A DNA stretch of 64,000 bases from Meconema thalassinum (lineage: Eukaryota > Arthropoda > Insecta > Orthoptera > Tettigoniidae): the NCBI GenBank assembly GCA_946902985.2, contig OX336393.1:128554533-128618532 (forward strand). The letters are read 5' to 3'. The notes under the pieces are model-generated. The model worked only from the letters and a program-made list of their open reading frames with translations, was not told the origin of the DNA and ran no database searches. Positions 1 to 10,845 of the stretch are shown piece by piece. The position numbers were made by a program, and so were the translations under genes. How positions within the stretch are numbered: the first letter of the stretch is position 1; the number at the start of each line of letters is the position of its first letter.

Positions 1-297
1 GTAAATCCGTTTCTCAGTAGTAGCGCACGAGTAGATTCAACAAGTGAATGACAGTGCACGAATCGTTTCAACAAAATTCCGTATGCGTTCATATGCCATT
101 CATTTGATTGCGATGAAACTTTGGTGAGTTGTTGTGCACGCTCCCACGGATGTTTCTAAATTAGTTAATCCATTTTACGATAGTTTAGAGGCAGTTAACA
201 GAAATTGAAAAAAATATTGTGTATCTGAAAGCACTTCAAGGAACAAAGTTACAACACTTTTTTTGATTGGCAGGACAACGTCTGCCGGGTCAGCTAG
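1..297 (+). mobile_element. Helitron-like element, 3' part
   Basis: The right end has Helitron 3' features. A 5-bp stem GGCAG (269-273) / CTGCC (282-286) is followed 11 nt later by terminal CTAG (294-297) and then T. Bases 1-180 resemble, on the opposite strand, the repeat at 21884-22545. No Rep/helicase coding is visible, so this is non-autonomous or truncated by the window edge. Confidence 0.6.
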
Positions 298-700
298 TAC
301 TAATATATAAAAATGAGATGGTGTGTGTCTGTCTGTCTGTCTGTGTGTTACTCAATAATGCAAGAACCACTGGTCCGATTTAAATGAAATTTTGCATCGA
401 TGTTACTGATTTACCAGGTTTACATATAGGATACTTTTGATTTCGATACTTTGCACTATTTAAAAATGGCGACCATTTTAGTGACGTCACTACACCCTTT
501 GGTTTCAAAATTTCATATTTCCATTTCAAATAAAAGAGAACGCTATGAAATAGCAAACTTTTGATGGCATACAGGAGCTTTAACATTTAATTTTCTATCC
601 AAAAGGTCCTTATCACTATTCGTGTATCTCCAACGGTTAGCGAGTAAAACCTAAATGAGTGCAATAAAACACGGTCAACACCGAGCGTTGCGGTGTACCT
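298..700 (+). mobile_element. Helitron-like non-autonomous element
   Basis: It begins directly after the CTAG|T end of the previous element with an AT-rich leader and a TCTG microsatellite (about 328-345). Near its right end is a perfect 6-bp hairpin, ACACCG (678-683) / CGGTGT (691-696). The next element's leader starts at about 700. No coding capacity is seen. Class assignment rests on the hairpin and on chain-like placement. Confidence 0.45.
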
Positions 701-1365
701 CTACATATACTAAAAAAAAATGAAAGTTTGTCTGTTTTTCTGAATTTCTACGGAAATTTGAGTTATTTACGCGTTTCAGACTGTTTTATGATGGATGCGC
801 GTGAAAATACTTTTTTGGTCTGTCTGTTTGTTTGTCTGTGGACAGCTATGTTCCCTTATAACTCGAGAACGGCTGGGTGTATCAACGTAAAATTTGGTAC
901 AGATATCCATCAGAGGCACGACACGAATCATTGATGTAATTATTCTCCGTACCTCTCATAAAAGGGGGCCTACCCCCTTAAAATACATGCTGAAATAGGA
1001 GTCGAAGGACGAGACAAAGCTCATTTTCAGCCCCTCAATGTGAGAGACAAAACTCGGGGGCCTAAAGGGTCCCCGAAAACCACATTTTGAGGCCCTAAAA
1101 CCAACCGTTTTTAAGATATTCCCAGAAAACTAATTTCATTCAAAAGACTAATGAACGAATGCAAGCCGGTAACCATGGCAACAGATTCTCAGAGGGCCAT
1201 CTATTGCAATTCCATTAATTACATTAGTGTGAAAGTTGGTTATCACGGAACCAAATTAAGCTGCAAAATTCATCAATACGTATAATGTGCTTTAGGGGGT
1301 CAAGGAGTACTCTAGAAATTTTTTCACGTGTGTTACACCTACGGGTGTGGTACGGCAGGTCTATT
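701..1365 (+). mobile_element. Helitron-like non-autonomous element, third in chain
   Basis: The leader CTACATATACTAAAAAAAAT is followed by TCTG/TTTG repeats. A body at about 1005-1360 is repeated in diverged form at 5955-6370 and 6990-7228. The 3' hairpin is ACACC (1335-1339) / GGTGT (1344-1348). The end reads GGTCTATTATAT rather than CTAG, so the terminus is degenerate or belongs to a variant family. Confidence 0.45.
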
Positions 1366-1469
1366 ATATTCCTATCCCTATATTATATATTTTTTATTCT
1401 CTCTGCATGCTCCACTACATAAGTAGTGTGCACTTACATTACATTTTATAAATGAACAAAATAAATTAC

Positions 1470-2308
1470 ATTATAATGATTCAAATTCTAGATGACTTAT
1501 TCTTAACAATATCAAACAATATTATTCATCGTTTTTCCTTAGAGCTTGAAAATCCAGAGCATTAACAAATTTAGAAAATTCCTTCAAATACATTTTTAAT
1601 AGCACAGATTTCTGAATCGGCCAGTTATCGTCTCTATTAACACTGATGAACAAGAATTGCCTAATATTTTTCACTTCTCTGCACACGAAAATTACATGAT
1701 CTATAGTCTGAGGGCTGCTTTTACAGAAACACTCGGGATTACGTATAATTTTAAGTCTGTGTAAGTACGAAGTAATATTTCCATGTCCAGTCAGTATTGT
1801 AGTCGTATTAGGTGTTAAGGTGATTTTGGATTTTAATCTACCTGCAACTGTTGGACAGAATTCTTTTGTAAGTGTGCCTTTTGAAGTTTGTTCCCATTTT
1901 TGCTGCCTTTCATGAATTGATTCTTCTTTGAGATTTTAAAACAAAGTTGAGATGGGTATTCTATCGAAACAAACCTCACTTAATTTTGTAGCCTCCTTTG
2001 CAATTTTATCAGCCATTTCATTGCCTGCAACACCTGTATGTGCCTTAACCATTCAAATTTTACTATCCATTTTTTTCTTTTTAGAATAGCTGTAGTCCTT
2101 CTTATATTCTCAATTAGTTCGTTATGATTTCTGAATTCCGAAATGGAGTCAACTGCTATTTTACTATCTGTGTAAATAATTACTTTCTTATCTTCATCAT
2201 CCTCTGTCCTAGTAGTATCTAAGAATTCCAGAGATTTAAGTACATAGCTAATTGCTCCGCCTGATTATTCGAACAGTTGTCTTGCAGTCTATATTTCAAT
2301 TGGCCTAC
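1470..2308 (-). pseudogene. LINE RNase H remainder and C-terminal Cys/His motif
   Basis: Continuation of the interrupted minus-strand LINE. Visible pieces are YRLQDNCSNNQAEQLA, VIIYTDSKIAVDSI (the Asp-Ser motif), VKAHTGVAGNEMADKIAKEA (His...Asn...Asp of RNase H) and a tail CFCKSSPQTIDHVIFVC fitting a C-x-C-x7-H-x4-C motif. A one-base shift before the VKAHTG block and a stop further on break the frame. The 3' UTR follows from about 1520 down to 1380. Confidence 0.75.
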
Positions 2309-4079
2309 TAATTCATGCAATCTGAATATAGCGTAGAAAATTGTCTGAAATTAGGAAAAGTAGACACAGCTTATCGAAGGATTAAGAATACTTTTGGGGA
2401 AAAGAAGACTAAGTGCTGTAATATTAAGGACACAAATGGAAAGCCTCTAACAGATAGGGAAGAAATGGTTGAGAGATGGAAAGCTTACATAGAGAGTTTG
2501 TATAAGGGAAAGGAGATTGAGAATCATGTAATGGAAAGGGAGGAGGAAATTGATGAGGATGCGAAAGGAGATTTAATATTGAGATCAGAATTTGATAGAG
2601 CTTTGGAAGACTTAGGCAGGAACAAAGCACCAGGCATAGATGATATACCGATTGAGTTGCTACGCTGCATAGGAGATGAAGATCTGATCACTTGGTGTGT
2701 AGGATTTATGAGAGAGGTGAGGTACCCCCTGATTTCAAGAAGAATGTAATCATCCCTATACCAAAGAAAGTGGGAGCTGACAGATGTGAAGATTACCGTA
2801 CAATCAGCTTGATTACTCATGCTTCAAAGATCCTGTCTAGAATAATTTACAAGAGGATTGAAAGCCAGATAGAAACGGAGTTGGGTGAAGACCAGTTTGG
2901 TTTCAGGAGAAATGTAGGAACAAGGGAAGCTGTACTAAGTCTTAGGCTGATTTTGGAAGGTAGAATAAGGAAAGATAAGAGAACGTTCATGGCTTTTGTA
3001 GACTTAGAAAAGGCTTTTGATAACGTTGATTGGACTAAATTGTTTGACATTTTGAAATCGATTGGAATAAAGTACAGGGATAGGAGGGTGATATACAATC
3101 TGTACAGAAACCAGACAGCAGTCATTCGAGTTGAAGGACATGAGAGAGAAGCTGGTATTCAGAAAGGTGTAAGGCAAGGCTGCAACTTATCACCCATACT
3201 TTTCAATCTTTACATTGAACAAGCAATGAAGGAAATTAGAGAAAAATTTAAAGTGGGAGTGAAGATTCAAGGAGAAATAATTTCAACTCTGAGATTTGCT
3301 GATGACATCGTCATCTTGTCCGACAAGCCTGAGGATTTGAATGAGTTTTTGAATGGTATGGACTCCGTCTTACGGAAAGAATTCATGATGAAAATTAATA
3401 AATTTAAAACAAAAATACTGGAATGCAGCCGAAATAAATCAGAATCCTCTATTGACATCAAATTGTCAGGTGAAAAGCTGAAGGAAGTAGGAGACCTCTG
3501 TTACTTAGGAAGCAGAATAACCAGTGATGGACGAAGCAAAGAAGATATAAAAAGTAGGTTGGCTCAGGCAAAGAAAGCATTTCTACAAAAAAGGAATCTG
3601 CTGACATCGAATATAGATTTAGGTATTAGGAAGTCATTTTTGAAAGCCTTTGTCTGGAGCGTGATGCTCTATGGAAGTGAAACTTGGACTATTGGTGTAG
3701 CAGAAAAGAGGAGAATTGAAGCATTTGAAATGTGGTGTTACAGGAGAATGATGAAGATCAGATGGGTAGATAGGGTTACAAACAAAGAGGTATTAAGACG
3801 AGTGGGAGAGGAGAGATGTTTCTGGCGACTGCTAATGAAGAGAAGAGATAGGTTGGTAGGACACATACTAAGACACCCAGGAATAGCAAGCTTAGTTATG
3901 GAAGGAAGGGTCGAGGACAAGAACTGTAGGGGTAGACCAAGGTTAGAATATGTTAAACAGATTGCCTCGGATGTAGGGTGTCGGAGCTATGTAGAGATGA
4001 AACGATTAGCTCAGGACAGGGAGGCATGGAGTGCTGCATCAAACCAGTCAAAAGACTGAAGACTCAAACAACAACAACA
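2309..4079 (+). mobile_element. RTE-type LINE, copy A (5'-truncated)
   Basis: A plus-strand LINE inserted into the minus-strand LINE. It carries the RT through to its 3' end and finishes with a 5-bp hairpin CAGTC (4045-4049) / GACTG (4054-4058), which overlaps the stop codon, then a (CAA)n tail (about 4067-4079). Short simple-repeat tails are usual for RTE. Decayed copies lie at 14112-14850, 43817-45255 and 45246-45800. The endonuclease domain is missing. Confidence 0.8.
2315..4059 (+). pseudogene. RTE-like endonuclease-RT, RT and C-terminal region
   Basis: The first frame (2315 to about 2690) holds the pre-RT linker and NKAPGIDDIPIELL. One frameshift near 2690 leads to a long frame to 4059 with PKKVGADRCEDYRTISL, DQFGFRRNVGTREAV, AFVDLEKAFDNVDW, GVRQGCNLSPILFN, the catalytic LRFADDIVILS, the YLGSRITSDG thumb block, YGSETWTIG, FEMWCYRRMM and a basic RGRPRLEYVKQI tail. 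All RT blocks are present, so this is the best-preserved copy in the window; only the frameshift and the lost 5' end disable it. It may be close to a former source copy. Confidence 0.82.
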
Positions 4080-5912
4080 GCTCCCACTCCTTCTTCACTT
4101 TTGCTTCCATCTGTGTAAATTTTCCATGGGATATATTCATTTAATGCTATTCTTGGATCTTCGGTACCAGGAAAATAGGCTGGATGGAGCCATCTCATAG
4201 GTTTTTTGGGGTGGTCAATGACATAGTTCATAGTTGTTTTTCCTGACTTGATTTTGTATAGAGTAACAATCGCTTTAGCAATTATATCTATAGGAGTAAT
4301 TCCTGTAATAATGCACAGTGCCTGAAGAGATACAGTGTGGTACGATTTTGCTATTCTCAAGAGAATAAGTCTTTGCACTCTCATGTATTTAATCATATTA
4401 CATTTCTTTTCTAGGGATTCAATCCAGATCGGAGCAACATATAACAGCATTGGCTATATTGCTTCTTTATATATTGTTTCCAAAGCCTGGTGTTTTAGAC
4501 CCCATCCTATTCTAGCCGATTTTGATATTGCGTTTATTAATTTAATACATTTTTCACTAACTTTATTGATGTGGTCATTGAACTTCAAGCGAGAGTCTAT
4601 AGTTATTCCTAGATATTCCGTCGTATCGACTTGTACAAGACGTTTCCAATTCATAAAGATATCAATTGTCTTCTTTGCTTTTCTTCTTCTTGATATTAGA
4701 ATAACACTTGACTTACTTTCATTATAACGGGTTTTGTTTTCTGTTGACCACTTAGTAACTCTCCGTAATTCCATATTCACAATATTTTCTGCTTCAATTT
4801 CAGTTTCAGCCCTGACTGCAATTATAAGGTCATCAGCAAATGCTATAGCTTTGGTGTTTTTACCGCATTCCAAACTGAGCAGTGAATTATACTGTACATT
4901 CCAGTACCCCGGTCCACATCATGAACCTTGAGGACATCCTTTATTAACTACTGTTTCTACTTGGATACTATTGGAATTCATGAACGTCGTTCTATCCTTG
5001 AAGTAGCTCTTAGTCAGGTAGTACAAATTTCTCGGGTATTTGAAGTCTTTTTGGGCCTTTAGGACACATGGCCACCACGCAGAGTCAAAAGCTCCTTTGA
5101 CATCAAGACTAACTATAACGGTAATTTGACCATTTTTTAACGCCTCAGTTATAAATTCCTTAAGTGCCATAGCTGCATCAGTAGTAGACTTTTGAACTGT
5201 GAAGCCATATTGATTTTCGTTCAGTAGTTTATTGGTATAGAGGTAGTGATTTATTCTATTTATTAGAAGTTTCTCTAATACTTTGCCCGCCCCATTTATC
5301 AGGCTTATTGGTCGGAATTTAGAGGGATCCTGAATCTTATCTTTCCCTGGTTTTGTGATTGGAATAAGTCTCGCATTTATCCATCGCTTAGGGGAAACAA
5401 GCATTCTTCAAGCAACCATTATATAATGATGTCATAGTTCCAGGGATACTTTCATACGTCCGCCATAGTATTTTACTAGTGATTCCATCTTCACCTGGTG
5501 TCTTTTTATGACCTAGATCTTTGATTGAAGATTTAATTTCTTCTTCTGTAAATTCCCAGTCGTCCAGAGTGTCTATTGGTTCCTCTACTTCCTTCCTTAT
5601 TTGCTTTTGGTGAGCAGTATCTTGCATTTCATCATCCTTCTGAATTAGATGGTTTAATATTCACTGCATTGTTTCCTTTAAGTCTCTTGTGTAGTGACCT
5701 TCATTGTTAATAAGAGTTGATACAATTTGAGATGGTTTAATATACACTGCATTGTTTCCTTTAAGTCTCTTGTGTAGTGACCTTCGTTGTTAATAAGAGT
5801 TGATACAATTTGAGTATTCTTAATTTTTCCTGACGCTGATTTATAGACTATGTCCCAGGGATTTGAAGAAATTTTACTACAGTATTCTTTCCAAGACAGT
5901 ATCTTTGCATTA
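4076..5912 (-). pseudogene. LINE reverse transcriptase, 5' portion, plus RNase H start
   Basis: Three shifted frames carry RT blocks. 5627-5388 has KKTPGEDGITSKIL. 5404-4919 has the FRPISLINGAGKVLEKL block, the QYGF block, SLDVKGAFDSAWW and NKGCPQGS. 4873-4454 has AFADDLIIAV, the catalytic motif, then TEYLGITIDSRLKFNDHI. 4450-4064 continues through the thumb region to KIYTDGSKSEEGVGA, the start of RNase H with its first Asp. At least three frame breaks separate these blocks, so no functional protein is possible. Reverse transcription by target priming is the family's role. Confidence 0.82.
5647..5813. repeat. 83-bp tandem duplication inside LINE
   Basis: Units at 5647-5729 and 5730-5812 differ at only a couple of visible positions (TTCACT/TACACT and TTCATT/TTCGTT). 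The length is not a multiple of three, so the duplication itself shifts the LINE frame. Confidence 0.9.
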
Positions 5913-5954
5913 TTATTATTATTATTATTATTATTAGTAGTAGTAATAGTAGTA

Positions 5955-6370
5955 GTAGTAATATATTATGGCGTACAACGACGAGACAAAGCCCTTCGGT
6001 GCCAGAAACAAAACTCGGGGACCCTAGAGGGTCCTCGAAAACTACATTATAGGGCTCTAAAACCAACAGTTTCTGAAATATTCCCAGAAAACTAATTTAA
6101 TTTAATTTAACAAACTAATGAAGGAATGCAAATCGGTAACCATGACAACATTATCTCAAGGAGTGGCATCTAAATTTCCATCTATTTCTGTAAGAAGCAA
6201 TGTCACTCCATTTATTACATTTCTGTGAAAGTTTGCAAATGGCTATAAGGTTAACACGGGACCAACTTGCACTGAATAATTCAGCAATGCAATTAAGGGG
6301 TCAAGGAGTAACCTAGAAATGTTTCATGCAATTTTCCCGTGCGACATATAGTACAGAAGGTCTATTATAT
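5955..6370 (+). mobile_element. Helitron-like element, diverged 5'-truncated copy
   Basis: Aligns by eye with 1005-1362: shared blocks include ACGAGACAAAGC, GACAAAACTCGGGG, CCAGAAAACTAATTT, GGGGTCAAGGAGTA and the end GGTCTATTATAT. Its 5' part is replaced by the ATT/AGT microsatellite at 5912-5962 where the LINE ends. Confidence 0.5.
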
Positions 6371-6744
6371 CTCCAAACAGGAACATTATTTTCAAAAATA
6401 CCTGAATAGAATCAGCATTTTTGCGGCTTTTCGGAATTTGGGCCATTTGAGGCTAAAGAACCTGAATTTTCATGCACCACAAGCCTTTATAATTTATGAA
6501 AGAGGTCTTCCTGTGTATGGGGACGTAACACAACGTAGAGGGTCAGTTTTTATGTGACGTGTATTGCGTTTCGTCTACAAGGCTTTCAATTGTATTTCAC
6601 GTCAGGAAGTACACGTTAGGTGAATTTAGTTTGAGAGCACATTTTAGCTAACCTTTTTTTTTCTCGTCAACATACGGGTTCATCGTAAGGATGATTTTTT
6701 TTGATACTGTGTGGTAGATATACCCATATTTGGATATCTGGGTG
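6371..6744. other. No recognisable gene
   Basis: AT-rich sequence between two Helitron-like copies. No domain, tRNA or convincing repeat was recognised. Confidence 0.5.
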
Positions 6745-7228
6745 ATATGTTGTAGACAATAGAACTGTCTGTCTGTCTGTCTTTCTGTGTATCTTTATGT
6801 ACGCCTATAACTCATGTTCGGATGCTTGGTGCATCGTAAAATTAGGTATGGTAAACATGAGTCAATACACCAATCATTTATAAAACTTTTCACCGTACTT
6901 TCCATACAGTAGAAGGCTGGATATAGCGAAAAACTTCTCAAAATAAATGCTAAAATAGGCGAAATATAAAAATTATCCTAGAAGGACGACCAAAGCTTAT
7001 GTTGCGCTTCTCAATGTGAGACACAAAATTCGCGAGTCTATAAAGGGTCTCCGACAACCACATTTTAAGGCCCTTAAATTAACAGTGTGTGTGATATTCC
7101 CAGAAAATTAACTTCTTTCGATAAACTTATGAAGGAAAGACAAACCGGTAACCATTGTAACAGTAGCTCAATTGATAATGGCTGGTGTTAACACTGAACA
7201 CCGTTCGAAGAACGGGTACTTCTGCTAG
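6745..7228 (+). mobile_element. Helitron-like element with clean 3' end
   Basis: A TCTG tract (about 6766-6785) is followed by a body homologous to 1005-1300. The 3' end has a perfect 6-bp stem CCGTTC (7201-7206) / GAACGG (7210-7215) with a 3-nt loop, then CTAG (7225-7228) followed by T. This is the canonical Helitron 3' layout. Confidence 0.6.
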
Positions 7229-7239
7229 TTATAGATATT

Positions 7240-7345
7240 TATAAAATTAGAGTGCAATTCGTCACTGCTAATGTCTATTCTCTTTCATTTGAATGCTCAT
7301 TTGTCACGATCGGTCTCTTGTGAGCGCCGCAGGAGGGATCTATAC
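7240..7345. repeat. Interspersed repeat, pair with 57956-58095
   Basis: About 105 bp from AGATATTTATAAAATTA to CTATACTGCTGA is nearly identical at 57956-58082. It contains GAGCGCCGCAGGAGGGATC. The class is unknown. Confidence 0.7.
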
Positions 7346-7603
7346 TGCTGAAATAATATATATGATGATAATGAGGGGGATCAGCCTGTCACCATCCCCA
7401 GTTGCATCTGTTGAAAAAGTGCATTTAGATGCCAGACACCATCCTTGCGACGGTAGATGAATGATCCTTCGCCGAGTCTGTAGGTGAAGCCAAGCTAGGA
7501 GGACAAGCGAATAAAGAAAGGTTAAAGATAAAATAAAACTGATATAACATTCGATCTCCGCTAGAAACAAGCACAGGAAAAATTCATTGATGTGAATGAG
7601 ATT

Positions 7604-8108
7604 GGTGGTTGGTTTAGAGGCTGCGACAACGCGGTCTTGTGGCCCCGTGTACTTCGGGTGTGTGTAGAATCTGACCGATAACCGGTGTTAATTGCGATGG
7701 CTGTATTAGTGTGTTTTATCTGTTTCGTTTAATTCAAGTAGAACTGCAAACATTCGATTTTCAAGTAGTTTCAACTTTTGCTACCAAACGCAACCATCAA
7801 CGACCAACTAGTTCTGAACTTTGTTACTAGATGCCAACTTAGTCGGCTCCTGGCGACGAACGTTGGAACCTAAGAGCATTAGTCAAATATAACCTATAAA
7901 TTAGCTTCACAGAGGAGTAATCAGTGAAAGGTTTTTTATCATGTCATAAATCTATGACATGGAACCGCCGGCTTTTCTTCCCCTTCGAAGGAAAGCCTAG
8001 TGAGGGATTTTTAACGCACTTAAAAATCCGACGTCTTTGGCGGAGTTTGAACCCGCGATCTTGGGCATGGAAGCCCAGCATGCTACAAACTACGCCACTG
8101 AAGCTACC
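7604..8108 (-). mobile_element. S2 SINE, near full length
   Basis: Flanked by a perfect 13-bp duplication TGTGAATGAGATT (7591-7603 and 8109-8121). The tRNA-like head is at the right end (about 8030-8105, reverse strand), with a pol III box B-like segment GGGTTCAAACTCC. The 3' hairpin and TAAAC tail are at the left. Confidence 0.88.
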
Positions 8109-8121
8109 TGTGAATGAGATT

Positions 8122-8507
8122 ATGCACCTGCAGGGTAAACGAACCCAGGACAACATGCTACATATTGCCACTCGTTATCTGTATAATTATACAGTTCTTG
8201 TTTGGATAACCTCTTGTTTCAACGATGTGGGCTAATAAAAAATACCTTTAACAACTATATACCTTTTGAAAGTCAACGTTTACGACAAAATGTGATTTAA
8301 TACGCCTTTAAAGAAGGAGATATTTCGTTTCCGCTGACAAGGTAATTGAAACCACGTCATCGTGGCAACTTTTAGAACTTCAGATAGGATCTGCAGGTGC
8401 TAAGGGTCGTAAAACTGTGGCGCTCCAGGTACGTCTCAACGGAACTAGATTATGCCTCTCGGACTTGCAACTCTTTATCGCCCAGAGTGTTACTTTCTTG
8501 GCGACAA
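8122..8507. other. No recognisable gene
   Basis: Unique-looking sequence between SINE copies; only short chance frames. Confidence 0.5.
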
Positions 8508-8813
8508 ACAACGCTCTTAGGTTCCTACGTTCGTTGCCAAGAGCCGACTGCGGTGGCGTCTGGTAGCTAAGTTCTGAACTAGTAGTCGTTGACGGTGGCG
8601 TTTAGCAGCAAAAGTAGGAACTGTTTGAAAAATTCAAAAGTCTGCAGTTCTTACTTGATTTAAATAACAGATATCACACACTAATACAGTCATCACAATT
8701 AACACCGGTTATCAGACAGATTCTACACACACCCAAAGCATACGGGGCTACATGACCGCGTTGTCGCAGCCCCTAAACTTAATAACCAACCAACCAACCA
8801 ACCAACCAACCAA
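8508..8813 (+). mobile_element. S2 SINE, 5'-truncated, extended (CCAA)n tail
   Basis: Contains the S2 body from CAACGCTCTTAGG to the 3' hairpin GGGGCT/AGCCCC (about 8744-8773), then TAAAC and seven or so CCAA units. Its tail touches the 3' end of an oppositely oriented S2. Confidence 0.85.
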
Positions 8814-9291
8814 CGCGGCCATGTAGCTCCGTGTACTTTGGGTGTGTGTAGAATCTGTCTGATAACCGGTGTTAATTGTGATGACTGTATTAGTGTGTGA
8901 TATCTGTTATTTCATTCAAGTAAGAACTGCAGACATAGAATTTTCAAGTAGTTCCTACTTTTGCTGCCAAACACCACCGTCAACGACGGACTAGTTCTGA
9001 AATTACTAGATGCCACAGCAGTTGGCTCCCGGCGACGAACGTTGGAACCTAAGAGCGTTAGTTAAATTTAACCTAAAATTTAGCTTCACACAAGTGTAAT
9101 TACTGGAAGGTTCTTTATCATGCCATAAATCTATGACATGGGACCGCCGGCTTTATTTCCCCTCCGAAGGAAGGCATACTGAGGGATCTTCAACGCTCTT
9201 AAAAAATCCGACGACCTCGGCCGGATTAGAACCCGCGATGTTAGGCATAGAAGCTCAGCATGCTACCGACTGCGCCACCGAAGCCGCCAAT
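8814..9291 (-). mobile_element. S2 SINE, inverted relative to the preceding copy
   Basis: Runs from CGCGGCCATGTAGC (the 3' hairpin loop region, tail missing) to the tRNA-like head ending GCCACCGAAGCCGCC. With 8508-8813 it forms an inverted repeat of about 300-bp arms. Confidence 0.85.
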
Positions 9292-9478
9292 TTGTGGTTG
9301 TAGTAGTCTGTAATTATTAGGGTTGTGAATGCGGTAGGTGTCTCCTGGAGGGAGTGCTTAAAAAAACTAGAAAAACAACCACACTCAGAATTGCCGTTGT
9401 CAGCGCCGGGTTTCAAATATCCGTCCTCCGGGCTTGCTGAAACTGCCCTTCGTGGTTTTGGGGAGCCATTTAATATCC

Positions 9479-9918
9479 GTGGGTGTCTACTAGTGGTATG
9501 TGGGTTGGCGACCACGGGACTGCAGTTGAGCCCAACATTGCCTCCACTTACTCGTATCGTCCTCCTCTCAGCTGTCTGTCCTGTCAACCTCCCTCGATCA
9601 TCTACTGTTCTCTTCGAACCACTACGGTATTAGGATACTCGAGGCCTAAGGTGTCCTCATTTTCCCGACGTAATTGGTCATTGCCTATTACTTTCTAATG
9701 CGGTTCCCTCACTTTTCGAGGAGTCTTTCATTGCATTCTGAAACGAGGCCCTAAAGAGGGCAGGGTGTGTATAGCCGCACCATACATAACGCACTGTGGA
9801 TTACCACTACATCCTCAAGGAATGACGGCTGGCGAGTTCGCGACTCCAGACCTGGGTCCATTCATTCCCCCTTTATCCACTAACTTTGGGGTGTTCTCTC
9901 TCCTCGTTCCATTTTTGT
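9479..9918 (+). mobile_element. Old relative of the S3 retroposon
   Basis: Diverged match to the 5' half of S3 (reverse strand of 14940-15699): GTGGGTTGGCGACCACG, CGGTATTAGGATACTCGAGGC and TACTCGTATCG blocks are in the same order. The 3' part is absent and S4-like sequence follows. Confidence 0.6.
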
Positions 9919-10268
9919 CTTGACTGACGCCCCGGAGTTCCAGATTCGATTCCTGGCTCTGAGGGCTGGAACGGGGTTCACTCAGCCTCGTAAGGCAAAG
10001 CTGAGAAGAGGTGGCTTATATTCTTTCCTACGCCACCTTGGAAGTGGTTTTCCGTTTTTTCCCCACTTCTACTCCAGGCAAATGCCGAGGTGGTACCTAA
10101 CTCAAGGCCACGGTCTCTTCCTTCCCAATCCTCACCTGAATTACAAATACATATACCATTTCAGACCCCACAAAAATACAGGTTATGTGACAAATTTTAC
10201 AAACACCTAATTTCACGGGACCAAATGACCATGATGTCCTACACCTTCAAATGAAACAACAACAACAG
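9919..10268 (+). mobile_element. S4 SINE, head partly lost
   Basis: Begins in the tRNA-like T-arm (box B CAGATTCGATTCCTGG), then the S4 core with CAGCCTCGTAAGGCAAAG and CATGCAAATGCC-like blocks, ending in an ACAACAACAACAG tail. Confidence 0.7.
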
Positions 10269-10845
10269 AAAATAACATTATCATCCTTATCATTTGGGAC
10301 AGATTACCTAGATGTTTCGAACCTTAAACCAACAATCACTATCACCATTGCCATGCTTGAAATTTCTAAAGTTTTCGTTGTGAAAAAATTATTCATTTGA
10401 TTACATGTACAGGCTTAGATTACAAATTTATTACGCAATTCTGTAGCAATAAGAATTCATCTATCCTGATGAAACTAGTTTTTCTGGCTATTTGCTTCCC
10501 ACTTCTGGGAAAGGCAGTGCTGTTCACTCAGCTCTACAGCTTTGTAGAGATAGGGAAAAGTAACCAAAATATCGCAGACATCTTAAGACCCAGTTGCATA
10601 TCTAGTTATAGTTAAACTCAGAATTGTCGTGATATTTGCTGTTTTCAACCCTTGCCATCCACGATGGATTTATTATTTTTTTTGTTAATGCTTATTGCTG
10701 ATCAATTTTCTTTGTCAAGAGCCACCAGAAATACCTTCGCGGGTTGGATGTTGACCTTGGGCGTTTATTGAGAAGGCACGCACAACAGAAATTTGATATG
10801 CTTAGTATTTACTCACTCTAACTATTATTATTACTATCAACATTA
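10269..10845. other. No recognisable gene
   Basis: AT-rich sequence with frames of at most about 70 codons and no recognisable domain. Confidence 0.5.

Larger units (their letters stand above)
1380..5912 (-). mobile_element. RNase H-bearing LINE (I/R1-like), 5'-truncated, split by another LINE
   Basis: A minus-strand non-LTR retrotransposon. Read from right to left it encodes a linker (SWKEYCSKISSNPWDIVYK), RT, RNase H and a C-terminal Cys/His motif. Its 5' end is lost at a (TTA)n tract near 5912, and its 3' UTR ends near 1380 in an AT-rich stretch. A plus-strand RTE LINE (2309-4079) splits it inside the RNase H domain, just after EEGVGA. Frameshifts and an internal 83-bp duplication show it is dead. 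The clade call (I, R1 or LOA group) is inferred from the RNase H domain. Confidence 0.8.

Noticed and set aside
7924..8235. 103-codon plus-strand frame
   Set aside because: Antisense reading through an S2 SINE; similar chance frames occur in other S2 copies.
9325..9633. 102-codon frame at an S3-like relic
   Set aside because: Lies in repeat-derived sequence with competing frames on the other strand and no recognised domain.
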